A stretch of DNA of 64,000 bases. It comes from Candidatus Methanoperedentaceae archaeon GB37. GTDB taxonomy: Archaea > Halobacteriota > Methanosarcinia > Methanosarcinales > EX4572-44. Numbering within the stretch: the stretch's first letter is position 1; each line of letters starts with the position of its first letter. The DNA lies in assembly GCA_905171695.1 (NCBI GenBank), contig LR991653.1, forward strand, positions 524,258 to 588,257, read 5' to 3'. A model generated the notes under the pieces. That model had not been told where the DNA came from, ran no database searches, and was given only the letters and a program-made list of their open reading frames with translations. The translations under genes were made by a program, and so were the position numbers. This document shows positions 8,735-17,410 of the stretch, piece by piece.

Positions 8735-9763
8735 ATGAATATTATCCACTGGAATATCTCAAAGGTTTCGCATCCAATGTACGCACTGCGAAAGTATGAG
8801 GATGAGCTTTTTTGCCATATAAAGGAGCTGAAGCAAGATTGGAATATAGAGAGGATTTGGCGAAAGGATAAAAAGATTCTTGGAAGCACTGTCTTTTCAT
8901 GGCTTTTTTATAAGAGCAATGATGCCGATGTGGTACATGCAACTTCGCAGACCGTAGCGCCTGCAGCCTACTTCAAACTTAAGAAGTCAAATAAATTCAT
9001 CGTGACTGTGCACGACTTAGCGCCTTTGGTGTATCCTTCTGAAATAACTGATGTTTCAATGAGAATACAGTGGATGCTCACGCCAAAAGCTTTAAGGAAG
9101 GCTGATAGAATAATAGCTATTTCTGAATTCACAAAAGAGGAATTGATGGGATTAATAGAGATAAGTGAGGAAAAAATAAGCGTTATTCATCAAGGAGTTG
9201 ATCATGAGAAATATAAACCTCTGGATAAAATCAAATGCAAGGAAAAATTTGGGTTAAATCAAGAAGATAAGCATATATTAGTTGTTTCGTCTAATGTTAA
9301 ACACAAGCGAATGGATCTAGCAAAGAACATATTTGACCACATAAGATCAATAAAAGGGAATATAAAAATGATAAAGGCGGGGTATGGAGAAGTGTTAAAA
9401 GGCGAGGGCATAATAAGTGTCGGCTGGGTTAAAGAAGAGGAGATGCCGCTTCTATTTAATGCAGCAGATGTTTATTTGCATACTTCAGAATATGAAGGAT
9501 TTGGGCTTCCAGTTTTAGAAGCGATGGCTTGTGGCGTTCCTGTGGTTGCTAACAATAAAGCGAGCATACCGGAGATTGTTGGCGATTGTGGTAGTTTCGC
9601 AGGTTTGGATGAAAATAATATAATTCAAACTTCAGAGAAGATACTGTCTTTGATTGACAATGGCATAGATAGAGAAGCGATGGAGCAAAGCAAGAAATTC
9701 TCGTGGAAGAAGACTGCTGAGGAGACGATAGAGGTGTATGAGGATGTTTATAAGGGAGAATGA
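8735..9763 (+). CDS. GT4-type glycosyltransferase
   Basis: 342 residues with GT-B architecture. The N-terminal half has [11 protein letters not shown] and [12 protein letters not shown], followed by [13 protein letters not shown]; the C-terminal half has [24 protein letters not shown] and the donor-binding EX7E motif in [20 protein letters not shown]. Such enzymes retain anomeric configuration and transfer a sugar from a nucleotide donor to a glycan or lipid acceptor at the inner membrane face. It opens the glycan cluster, with the next glycosyltransferase 9 bp downstream, and is AT-rich compared with the hisS side. Sugar and acceptor are unknown. Confidence 0.9.
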   Translation: MNIIHWNISKVSHPMYALRKYEDELFCHIKELKQDWNIERIWRKDKKILGSTVFSWLFYKSNDADVVHATSQTVAPAAYFKLKKSNKFIVTVHDLAPLVYPSEITDVSMRIQWMLTPKALRKADRIIAISEFTKEELMGLIEISEEKISVIHQGVDHEKYKPLDKIKCKEKFGLNQEDKHILVVSSNVKHKRMDLAKNIFDHIRSIKGNIKMIKAGYGEVLKGEGIISVGWVKEEEMPLLFNAADVYLHTSEYEGFGLPVLEAMACGVPVVANNKASIPEIVGDCGSFAGLDENNIIQTSEKILSLIDNGIDREAMEQSKKFSWKKTAEETIEVYEDVYKGE

Positions 9764-9772
9764 AGTGTTAAA

Positions 9773-10897
9773 ATGAGAATTGGCTTGATTACAAGCTCTA
9801 TGGATGAAAGACGAGCAGGAATCGGGTATTATAGCTATAATTTGGTTAAAAATCTAACAAAAATAGATAAAAAAAATGATTATGTATTAATTCATCATTA
9901 TCCTACAAATGACGAGATTTACAAAGAGAATAAAGAATTGACAATCCCTTATCCGAGAATACCTTTAAGAAAGACCATAGGCAATAATATAATCCTCGCC
10001 TGGAAATTAAGAAGCCACGATTTTGATATTGTTCACGACCTGTCCCAGATTAGTCCTTTCTTATTTAGTTCACATTTCAAAAAGATATTAACAATTCACG
10101 ACTTGACACCAATTTTATTTTCGGAAACTTATGGCTTAATTCACGTTTTTCTACAAAAACACGTTCTTCCAATGACCTTGAAAAATATAGATATGATAAT
10201 TACCGTCTCTGAACACAGCAAACAAGATATCATAAATCACTTAAAAATCCCGGAGGAAAAAATCAAGGTGATATACAATGGAATAGACGGGAGATTCAAA
10301 CCTTTAAAGAAGGTGGATGATGTTAAAGAAAAGTACGATATTAAAAGTCCTTTCATTCTTTATGTTGGAACGTTAGAGCCAAGAAAAAACATTCCTACGT
10401 TAATTAACGCATTTTACGAGCTTAAAAAAAATGGGATCGGACATAAGCTGGTTATAGTTGGCGGAAAAGGTTGGAAGTACAAAGATATATATGAACATGT
10501 AGATAAATTAAATCTGCAAAGAGAAGTTATATTCACCGGCTATGTGTCAGATGACGACTTGCCAAAATTATATAATGCAGCGGATCTATTCATATACCCT
10601 TCCCTATATGAGGGTTTTGGGTTCCCTCCATTAGAAGCGATGGCTTGTGGATGTCCTGTGATAACATCAAATACTTCCTCTTTACCTGAAGTTGTTGGCG
10701 ATGCAGGGATAATGGTTGATCCTTACGATGTTGATGAAATAGCAAATGCGATGAAGAGAGTTTTATTAGACGAGAACCTAAGAGAGGAGATGATCAAAAA
10801 AGGGTTGGAGAGAGCGAAGAAGTTCAGCTGGGAGAACTGTGCCGAGGAGACGATTAGGGTTTATGAATTTGTTGGGTGCGGTGGTAGAAATTTATGA
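9773..10897 (+). CDS. GT4-type glycosyltransferase
   Basis: 374 residues. The N-terminal domain starts MRIGLITSSMDERRAGIGYY, the usual glycine-rich GT-B opening, with FDIVHDLSQISPF and LTIHDLTPILF following. The C-terminal domain has LYVGTLEPRKNIPTLINAF, IFTGYVSDDDLPKLYNAADLFIYPS and EX7E in LYEGFGFPPLEAMACGCPVITSN. It resembles the mannosyl/rhamnosyltransferases found in surface-polysaccharide clusters. Its stop overlaps the next ORF start, which indicates a single transcript. Donor and acceptor cannot be named from sequence. Confidence 0.92.
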   Translation: MRIGLITSSMDERRAGIGYYSYNLVKNLTKIDKKNDYVLIHHYPTNDEIYKENKELTIPYPRIPLRKTIGNNIILAWKLRSHDFDIVHDLSQISPFLFSSHFKKILTIHDLTPILFSETYGLIHVFLQKHVLPMTLKNIDMIITVSEHSKQDIINHLKIPEEKIKVIYNGIDGRFKPLKKVDDVKEKYDIKSPFILYVGTLEPRKNIPTLINAFYELKKNGIGHKLVIVGGKGWKYKDIYEHVDKLNLQREVIFTGYVSDDDLPKLYNAADLFIYPSLYEGFGFPPLEAMACGCPVITSNTSSLPEVVGDAGIMVDPYDVDEIANAMKRVLLDENLREEMIKKGLERAKKFSWENCAEETIRVYEFVGCGGRNL

Positions 10898-11190
10898 ATG
10901 AAAAGGAGATAGAGTTCACTATCGAATTCGTCGTCCAGGAGAAGGTTTCAGAGATCGATTACCAGCCTCATATGGGCAAGTATGCTTTTGCAAGAAGATT
11001 TGTTAAAGATAAGATTAAAAGAATTTTTATCCATACTTTTCCATCGAATAAGTTAAATAATCAAATTATCAGATTTGTTTTAGATGAAAAATACGCTATA
11101 AAACACGAAATTGATTTCTTCGCTCACCGTGCGCTATATAGCATAGTTTGGAGTGCAGTTAAAAGAAGGAGGTGTTTAGATGTTCTCTAA
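10894..11190 (+). CDS. Hypothetical 98-residue basic protein
   Basis: Starts by a 4-bp overlap with the upstream glycosyltransferase and overlaps the radical SAM gene by 11 bp, so it sits tightly inside the operon. The N-terminal third is acidic/hydrophobic (EFTIEFVVQEKVSEIDY); the rest is basic with HMGKYAFARRFVKDKIKR and a C-terminal KRRR. No signal peptide, membrane segment or cysteine cluster is visible. I do not recognise the family. It could be an intact small partner of the radical SAM enzyme or a truncated larger protein. Confidence 0.5.
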   Translation: MNEKEIEFTIEFVVQEKVSEIDYQPHMGKYAFARRFVKDKIKRIFIHTFPSNKLNNQIIRFVLDEKYAIKHEIDFFAHRALYSIVWSAVKRRRCLDVL

Positions 11191-12250
11191 ACTCAAAAGG
11201 CTACTGTTTTTGATAAGGACAAAAGGAATGAAATGGACTTATAATTACATACATTTTATTAGTTTTTACGATACTCAAAATCCCATTTTAATTAAACTTT
11301 TACAGTGGTTACAACCGTATCCCTCTTATATTGAAATTGAATGCACTACAAAATGTAATTTAAAATGTTCGCTATGTGAGCATACTTACTGGGATGAACA
11401 AAGCAGGGATATGTCTTTTGACCAATTCAAATCTATTATCGATCAGTTTCCTAAACTTAAGTGGATTGGATTGACTGGAATTGGAGAATCCTTTCTTAAT
11501 AAAGAGTTTATGGACATGCTTAGATACGTGAAATCAAAAAATATATATGTAGAGCTTTACGATTCCTTCTATTTCATGAATGAAGCAATTATTAATGAAT
11601 TAATAGATCTAAGTGTAGATAGAATATTCGCTTCTATTGATGCTGCTACTAAAGAGACGTACGAGAAAATAAGAGTGGGAGCTAAGTTTGAGAAAGTAAT
11701 GAATAATTTAAGAACTTTTGTAAAACTAAAAGAAGAAAAGAAAGCCTATTTTCCCGAACTTTGTTTTCATTATATAGTTACAAAGGACAATGTCAACGAA
11801 TTAACAAAATACGTAGAATTGATACATTCTTTGAATACTGATGTTACAATTACTCAGTTTACAAGAATGTTACATTATTTTGATGAAGTAAAACGCTTGT
11901 TTGTAGAAGTTCCAGAAGAAATAATTAGAGAAGCTGATAATAAAGCAAAAGAATTAGGTATAAACGTAGTATGGGGGTTAAATGTGCCACAAAATAAGCC
12001 TCCTATAAATAAATGCACCGCATGGTATATGCCATTTATTTTTGTCACAGGCCATGTAATCCCTTGTTGTGCTGGAAACGAGGCAAATAAGCGTGAGTTT
12101 CAAAAAGCAACGAGTCTCGGTAATGTGTTCGAAAAGAATTTTAAAGATATATGGTATGGAGAAAAATACAAGGAGCTTAGATGGAAAATACGCAAAGGGG
12201 AAGTCCCCCCTCCATGTGTGGATTGCCCTCTTTACGACGTAAGGAGGTAA
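11180..12250 (+). CDS. Radical SAM protein with SPASM-like C-terminus
   Basis: 356 residues. The radical SAM cluster motif CX3CX2C is at Cys59, Cys63 and Cys66 (preceded by Cys55). The core continues with LTGIGESFLNKEF and a strand-rich TIM-barrel segment. The C-terminus carries an auxiliary-cluster pattern: HVIPCCAG, then GNVFEKNFKDIWYGEKY and PPPCVDCPLYD, typical of SPASM domains. The protein would bind at least two [4Fe-4S] clusters and act through the 5'-deoxyadenosyl radical. Inside a glycan cluster it probably modifies a sugar or a peptide acceptor, which is inference. It is preceded by GGAGG and coupled to its neighbours by overlap. Confidence 0.88.
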   Translation: MFSKLKRLLFLIRTKGMKWTYNYIHFISFYDTQNPILIKLLQWLQPYPSYIEIECTTKCNLKCSLCEHTYWDEQSRDMSFDQFKSIIDQFPKLKWIGLTGIGESFLNKEFMDMLRYVKSKNIYVELYDSFYFMNEAIINELIDLSVDRIFASIDAATKETYEKIRVGAKFEKVMNNLRTFVKLKEEKKAYFPELCFHYIVTKDNVNELTKYVELIHSLNTDVTITQFTRMLHYFDEVKRLFVEVPEEIIREADNKAKELGINVVWGLNVPQNKPPINKCTAWYMPFIFVTGHVIPCCAGNEANKREFQKATSLGNVFEKNFKDIWYGEKYKELRWKIRKGEVPPPCVDCPLYDVRR

Positions 12251-12258
12251 TGAGGGTA

Positions 12259-13398
12259 ATGAAAGTCTTAATCGTCAATACAAAAATGGACATATATGGA
12301 GGAGCAGAATTGTTGATAGTGAAGCTTGCCAATTATTTAAGCAGAGAAGGAATAGAGAATGCACTATTGACCACTTTTTTATCGCCGGAAATAGAAAAAG
12401 ACCTTAACGGGACAGAGACACTATCTCTGAACAAAGTTTTTGGAAGAGGAGTTGTACTTATTAATACGACTCGAGAAATTTTGATGTTGCAAAGACATGT
12501 TCAAAATTTCAAAGACTCCTTTGACGTGATAAACGTTCATAACTTTCCTGCTGAGGTTTCCGTATTTGGTGCTGACAAACCCACTGTTTGGATGTGTAAT
12601 GAACCACCAATTTTCTGGCTTGACCAGAAGTTATCTCTTCCTTTACAAATTCCGCATAGATTGTTACTGAGTTTTGAAAAATTAGTAGTAAGAAAGTATG
12701 TAAAGCATGTTTGCGTATCAGACAAATTTAATGCAGAGAGATTTGAGAGGATATACGGATTTAAGCCAGCAATAATCAATTACGGGATAGACTACGGATT
12801 TTTTTTTGAAGGAAATATGAAAGAGGCCATGGAAAAGTTCGATTTGTATGATAGTTTTGTTGTATTACACGTAGGCATGCTAACGCCGCTAAAGAATCAG
12901 ATGGGGAGTATAAAGACAGTAGAGAAGCTGAAAGATAGAATACCGAATATAAAACTGGTATTAGCAGGGTTGGGAGAGGGGGACTATAGGGTGATGTTAG
13001 AAAACTATATTAAAGAAAAGAATTTGGAGCAGAACGTGGTGTTCACAGGTCATTTGAACCGTGAGAGTGTAAAGGATCTCTACCATGCCTGTGATGTTCT
13101 GCTGCATCCTATAAAATCGCAAGGTGGATGGTTAGCACCTTTTGAAGCACTGTGTGCTAAAAAGCCCATAATTGTTTCTCGGGAAATGACTGCATCGGAT
13201 ATTATAAGAAGAGAGGGGATAGGTATTGTCACAGATGATTTCGCTGAAGCCATTTTAGATATATATAATAATCCCGGTAAATATTATGAGATAGCGGAAA
13301 GGGGGCAAGCATGGGTAAAGGGGAATTTAAATTGGGATAATTTCTGTGAGAAGATGGTAGATGTATTTTATAGAGCTATAGGGGTGAAAAGAACATGA
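12259..13398 (+). CDS. GT4-type glycosyltransferase
   Basis: 379 residues from ATG 12259, which has GGAGGT ten bases upstream; ATG 12250 is too close to that site, and the longer frame to 12181 overlaps the radical SAM gene. N-terminal MKVLIVNTKMDIYGGAELL is the acceptor-domain glycine loop, with FDVINVHNFPAEV following. The C-terminal domain has VVLHVGMLTPLKNQMGSI, VFTGHLNRESVKDLYHACDVLLHP and a donor-binding region GGWLAPFEALCAKKPIIVS in which the EX7E pattern is degenerate (Gly-Gly replacing the first glutamate region). Function: glycosyl transfer in the surface-glycan pathway; substrate unknown. Confidence 0.88.
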   Translation: MKVLIVNTKMDIYGGAELLIVKLANYLSREGIENALLTTFLSPEIEKDLNGTETLSLNKVFGRGVVLINTTREILMLQRHVQNFKDSFDVINVHNFPAEVSVFGADKPTVWMCNEPPIFWLDQKLSLPLQIPHRLLLSFEKLVVRKYVKHVCVSDKFNAERFERIYGFKPAIINYGIDYGFFFEGNMKEAMEKFDLYDSFVVLHVGMLTPLKNQMGSIKTVEKLKDRIPNIKLVLAGLGEGDYRVMLENYIKEKNLEQNVVFTGHLNRESVKDLYHACDVLLHPIKSQGGWLAPFEALCAKKPIIVSREMTASDIIRREGIGIVTDDFAEAILDIYNNPGKYYEIAERGQAWVKGNLNWDNFCEKMVDVFYRAIGVKRT

Positions 13399-14432
13399 AA
13401 GTATTAGTAACAGGAGGATGTGGATTTTTGGGTTCCCACGTATGCGAATATTATAGAAAAATGGGCGAAGAAGTCGTTTCTTTTGACAATCTGACAAAAC
13501 ATGAACTGATGAGGACAGGGTACGATGTGGAAGGTGCGAGATTTTATAATTGGAATAACTTGAAAGAAAAGGGTGTTTCGTTAATTGAGGGAGATATACA
13601 GAGTAGGGAAGATTTATTTGAAGTGATTAAAGACTGCAACTACATAATCCACACAGCAGCTCAACCTGCAATGACGATCGCGATTGAAAATCCGGAATTA
13701 GATTTGGCAACGAATGTTGTTGGCACTTTTAACGTATTAGAAGCTGCGAGAAAATATGATATTCCAGTGGTTAATTGCTCTACGATCCATGTTTATGGAA
13801 ATAAAATAAACGAGACGATAAAAGAAGGGAATACAAAATTCATTAGAGAGCCGCCTGCCATAGATGAAGATCATCCTATCCTACAAGGGAAGCTTACACC
13901 TCTCCACGCCTCTAAAAGGACTACGGAAATCTATGTCCAAACATATATAGACACTTACGGATTAGAAGCAGCGACTTTCCGCCTGACAGGGATGTATGGA
14001 CCAAGACAGTTTGGCGGTGAGGATCATGGCTGGGTAGCAAATTTTGCGATAAGAACGGTGCTGAATTTACCGATTAAGATTTTGGGAACCGATAAGCAGG
14101 TGAGGGATATTCTATATGCTTCAGATGCTGCTTCTGCATTTGATGCATTTTATAAAAACAGGAAATCAGGATTATATAATATTGGTGGAGGGATTGATAA
14201 TATAATATCGCTGGGAGAATGTTTAGAGTTGCTGAGAAAGATAACAGGCGTAGAGCAAGATATAAGATTTGAACCAGCGCGATTAGGAGATTTATGGTAT
14301 TTTGTATGCGATATAACAAAAGCAAAGGAGAAACTCAAATGGGAGCCGAAAGTTTCAAATGAGAAGGGAATTAAAAAACTGGTTGACTGGGTAAAAGAGA
14401 ATATAGTATTATTTAGAGGTGAAAAACGGTGA
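13395..14432 (+). CDS. NAD-dependent SDR epimerase, CDP-paratose-2-epimerase-like
   Basis: 345 residues of extended short-chain dehydrogenase. The Rossmann glycine motif TGGCGFLGSH is at 6-15, GDIQSREDL near 66 and HTAAQPAMTIAIENPE near 86. These, with the GMYGPRQFGGEDHGW block, recall CDP-paratose 2-epimerase and relatives. The catalytic YxxxK position reads LHASK (Leu170 to Lys174): the tyrosine is replaced by leucine, clear in the DNA (CTC). The preceding CSTIHVYG region is intact. It either has lost redox activity, uses another residue, or is a non-catalytic partner. It overlaps both flanking genes by 4 bp, so it is translated with them. Confidence 0.85.
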   Translation: MKVLVTGGCGFLGSHVCEYYRKMGEEVVSFDNLTKHELMRTGYDVEGARFYNWNNLKEKGVSLIEGDIQSREDLFEVIKDCNYIIHTAAQPAMTIAIENPELDLATNVVGTFNVLEAARKYDIPVVNCSTIHVYGNKINETIKEGNTKFIREPPAIDEDHPILQGKLTPLHASKRTTEIYVQTYIDTYGLEAATFRLTGMYGPRQFGGEDHGWVANFAIRTVLNLPIKILGTDKQVRDILYASDAASAFDAFYKNRKSGLYNIGGGIDNIISLGECLELLRKITGVEQDIRFEPARLGDLWYFVCDITKAKEKLKWEPKVSNEKGIKKLVDWVKENIVLFRGEKR

Positions 14433-15169
14433 AAGCACTAATTTTAGCTGGTGGCAGAGGAGAAAGATTGGGCGAGATGACTAATTCGCTGAATAAATGC
14501 ATGCTCGAACTCGGTGGCAAGCCTGTAATTGAGTATAACATTGACCGTGCCGCTGAAATCGAAGATATAGATGAAATTGTAATTGTGGTTGGACATAGGG
14601 CTGAGGATATAATAAATCGGTATGGAACAAACTATAATGGAAAGAAGATGAGGTATGTGATTCAGTGGGAACAAAAAGGTTTGGTTCACGCAATAGAATG
14701 CAGTAAAGAAGCCATAGGCAAAGCTGATTTTTTCCTGTTGTTAGGAGACGAAGTAGTGGTAAATAGCAGGCATAAAGAGATGATGGAGGAGTTTGTGAAG
14801 GAGAGTTTATTTGGAATCTGTGGCGTTATGACACAAAAAAACAAAAGTAAGATAAGCAGAACATATACAGTATTGGTAGATGATAATGGCAGGATTTTTA
14901 GACTGATAGAAAAGCCAAAAAAAGCGCTAAACAATTTTCAAGGAACTGGTCACTGTATATTCAAAAATGAGATTCTCTCCTATATCGAAAGAACACCGAT
15001 ACATCCTGAGAGGGGAGAAAAAGAGCTTCCTGACTTGATACAGTGTGCAGTTGATGATGGGCAATTAGTGAAGATTTTTGATGTCTGTGATGCTTACACA
15101 AATATAAATTCAGAAGAGGATTTGAAAGAAGCGGAGAAGAATCAAACAATAAAAGTGAGTAAGAGGTGA
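14429..15169 (+). CDS. Sugar-phosphate nucleotidyltransferase
   Basis: 246 residues. N-terminal LILAGGRGERLGEMT and NKCMLELGGKPVIEYNID give the nucleotide-binding GXGXRL and PK-type motifs, although the usual proline-lysine is Asn-Lys here. The GDEVVVNS segment supplies the catalytic aspartate, and a GTGHCIFK segment contacts the sugar phosphate. It activates a sugar-1-phosphate to an NDP-sugar in the cytosol, supplying the glycosyltransferases around it. It lacks the left-handed beta-helix C-domain of acetylating relatives. It lies between two SDR epimerases with overlapping ends, suggesting one NDP-sugar pathway. Base and sugar specificity are not determined. Confidence 0.88.
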   Translation: MKALILAGGRGERLGEMTNSLNKCMLELGGKPVIEYNIDRAAEIEDIDEIVIVVGHRAEDIINRYGTNYNGKKMRYVIQWEQKGLVHAIECSKEAIGKADFFLLLGDEVVVNSRHKEMMEEFVKESLFGICGVMTQKNKSKISRTYTVLVDDNGRIFRLIEKPKKALNNFQGTGHCIFKNEILSYIERTPIHPERGEKELPDLIQCAVDDGQLVKIFDVCDAYTNINSEEDLKEAEKNQTIKVSKR

Positions 15170-15174
15170 TCTGC

Positions 15175-16227
15175 ATGTGGAAGAATAAAATGGTATTGGT
15201 AACTGGAGGTGCTTCGTTTATAGGCAGCCATTTGGTTGACACGTTGTTGGAGAGAGGAGCGATAGTTAGGGTAGCGGATGATTTCTCAAGTGGAAAACTC
15301 AGCAATTTGGAATACAAGCTAAAGAGGGATAGTGCTGGAGCATGGGTTTCAAACAACCTAACCGTCTGGCAGGGAAACCTCAAAGAAAGGTCTTTTACTC
15401 GGCGCATGATGGAAGATATTGACGTTGTCTTTCATCTGGCGGCTTTACACGGAGGAAGAGGCTATATTGATACGCATCCTGCACAGTGTTGCACCAATAT
15501 GATACTGGACCAGTTAGTTTTTGAGGAAGCGTTCAAGGCAGAGATAGATAGAGTCTGTTTTGCCAGTTCGGCCTGTGTTTATCCTTCTTATCTACAAGAA
15601 GAAACTGGCTCTTCTTATCTTCTTAAGGAGGAAGATGCTGATCCGTTTGTCCGCGACAAGGCATTCGCAGATCTAGAATATGGATGGGCTAAGTTGATGG
15701 GTGAAATGGCTTTAAAAGCATATCACAGGCAATACGGGATGAAAACTTCCTCAGTGAGAATATTTACTGCATACGGACCGAGAGAAAACGAAACGCATGC
15801 GATTATCGCTTTAATTGCCAAAGCATTCGTCAAGATGGATCCTTTTGTTATCTGGGGAACGGGGGAACAGGACAGGAACTTCACTTATGTTCAAGATATT
15901 GTGGATGCGATGATTCTTGCTGCAGAGAAGATTGAAGACGGCACACCTGTAAATGCAGGCAGAGATGATAGGATTACAATTAACCAAGCGGCTGAGTTGG
16001 TATTTGATATTGTTGGGTGGAAGCCAAAGGATATCAAGCATGATTTATCGAAACCTCAAGGTGTTGCCTCGAGGGCGGCGGATTTGACGAGGGCAAGAAG
16101 AATTCTGGGATGGGAGCCTAAGTTCTCCTATAAAGAGGGATTTGAAAAGGCTGTTGAGTGGTATTTTGCGAATAAGAGCATAGAAGAAGTGAAAATAAAC
16201 TTGGAGAAGCTTCTTATGGAGCGTTAG
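15175..16227 (+). CDS. NAD-dependent SDR sugar epimerase/dehydratase
   Basis: 350 residues from ATG 15175, with GAGGTGAT just ahead; GTG 15166 overlaps the previous stop and is less likely. The glycine motif TGGASFIGSH is near the start, VFHLAALHGGRGYI follows, then SSACVYPS and the intact YxxxK catalytic motif as YGWAK, and RIFTAYGPRENETHA. The SSACVYP block and overall arrangement resemble GDP-mannose 3,5-epimerase and UDP-hexose 4-epimerases. It would interconvert an NDP-sugar in the cytosol for the neighbouring transferases. Unlike its SDR neighbour at 13395 it keeps the catalytic tyrosine. Confidence 0.88.
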   Translation: MWKNKMVLVTGGASFIGSHLVDTLLERGAIVRVADDFSSGKLSNLEYKLKRDSAGAWVSNNLTVWQGNLKERSFTRRMMEDIDVVFHLAALHGGRGYIDTHPAQCCTNMILDQLVFEEAFKAEIDRVCFASSACVYPSYLQEETGSSYLLKEEDADPFVRDKAFADLEYGWAKLMGEMALKAYHRQYGMKTSSVRIFTAYGPRENETHAIIALIAKAFVKMDPFVIWGTGEQDRNFTYVQDIVDAMILAAEKIEDGTPVNAGRDDRITINQAAELVFDIVGWKPKDIKHDLSKPQGVASRAADLTRARRILGWEPKFSYKEGFEKAVEWYFANKSIEEVKINLEKLLMER

Positions 16228-16233
16228 TAAAAA

Positions 16234-17394
16234 ATGAGTGATGAAATGGTTAATATGGGTGAAGTAAGCCGGAAAAAAAGAATTGCATTTGTAATTCCGG
16301 TATACAACGAGGCTAAAGCCATAGAAAAACTGCTTATAGAAGTAAATGAAAAAATATTGAACAATTATGATAATATTGATGTGTATGTATTTGAAGATGG
16401 AAGTTTAGACGGTACAAAAGAAGTTCTTAAAAAATTTTTGGAATCACAAACAATTCCAAGACTATATGTCAGTATGACTCCTAATAGGAAAGGGTACCCA
16501 CAAGCTGTTCGTGACGCGATACTCTCTGTAGATTGCTCAAAATATGCTTATACTCTTTTTTTGGATGGTGATGGTCAGTATTACATTGAAGACGTTTCAA
16601 AGCTCATATCCATGCTTTCCAGAGAGAATCCGGAATATGATATAATAGTAGGAATGAGAACTAAACGGGCAGAATCGATATACCGCAAGATGTTAACTCG
16701 TGGACTGAGGATGCTGGAACGTCTTCTTTTTAATCCACCGATAAAGGATGTTACAAGCGCCTTGAGGTTAATGAAGACGGATGTCGCGCAGAGTATTGCA
16801 TCTGAAGTAAAGCACAGCAAATACAACTTCTGGCTTGAATTTACAGCAAGGATGTCAGCACGTAATTTAAGGGTGTTGGAAGTTCCAGTTGATTACAAGA
16901 AGCGTGAAGAGGGAGAGAGTCAGGTCTATAATTTAAGGAAGATACCTAAAATCATCTGGGCAGAATTCAAAGCGATTGCTAAAGCTTGGTTTGAGCTGCA
17001 TGGGAAAACAGTCTCTAAATTTGCTTTCGTAGGTGCAACTGGTGCCATTATTATACTGTTCCTAACATGGCTTTTAACTGAACATATGGGCTTATGGTAC
17101 ATGCTATCCGCTACAGCAGCCATAGAGTTAAGTATACTTTGGGCTTTTGCATTAAATACTAAAATAACATTCAGTTATCACTTTGTAAACAGTATAGATG
17201 TAATTAAGGCTGCAGCGAAATATCATGCTACTGCTCTTGGAGGCTTAGTCATTAACTTAGTTGCTCTATATATATTGACCGAATATATGAATATTTATTA
17301 TTTAATATCAGAATTTGCGGCAATAATACTTGCCTTCGGGTTCAATTACTTAGCAAGTATTAGATATGTGTGGGAAATAGCCAAATGGAATTGA
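16234..17394 (+). CDS. GT2 glycosyltransferase fused to GtrA-like membrane domain
   Basis: 386 residues in two modules. Residues ~15-245 are a dolichol-phosphate-mannose-synthase-like GT2: FVIPVYNEAKAIEKLL, FEDGSLDGTKEVL (nucleotide-binding aspartate), and DGDGQYYIEDV (the DXD-type metal site). From ~255 on there are four hydrophobic helices beginning KFAFVGATGAIIILFLTWLL, which match the GtrA family. The protein would transfer a sugar to a polyprenyl phosphate and help present or flip it across the membrane. The next gene is a PMT-like membrane glycosyltransferase that could use the lipid-linked sugar outside. Confidence 0.9.
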   Translation: MSDEMVNMGEVSRKKRIAFVIPVYNEAKAIEKLLIEVNEKILNNYDNIDVYVFEDGSLDGTKEVLKKFLESQTIPRLYVSMTPNRKGYPQAVRDAILSVDCSKYAYTLFLDGDGQYYIEDVSKLISMLSRENPEYDIIVGMRTKRAESIYRKMLTRGLRMLERLLFNPPIKDVTSALRLMKTDVAQSIASEVKHSKYNFWLEFTARMSARNLRVLEVPVDYKKREEGESQVYNLRKIPKIIWAEFKAIAKAWFELHGKTVSKFAFVGATGAIIILFLTWLLTEHMGLWYMLSATAAIELSILWAFALNTKITFSYHFVNSIDVIKAAAKYHATALGGLVINLVALYILTEYMNIYYLISEFAAIILAFGFNYLASIRYVWEIAKWN

Positions 17395-17410
17395 AATTGT
17401 TGGTGGTCGG

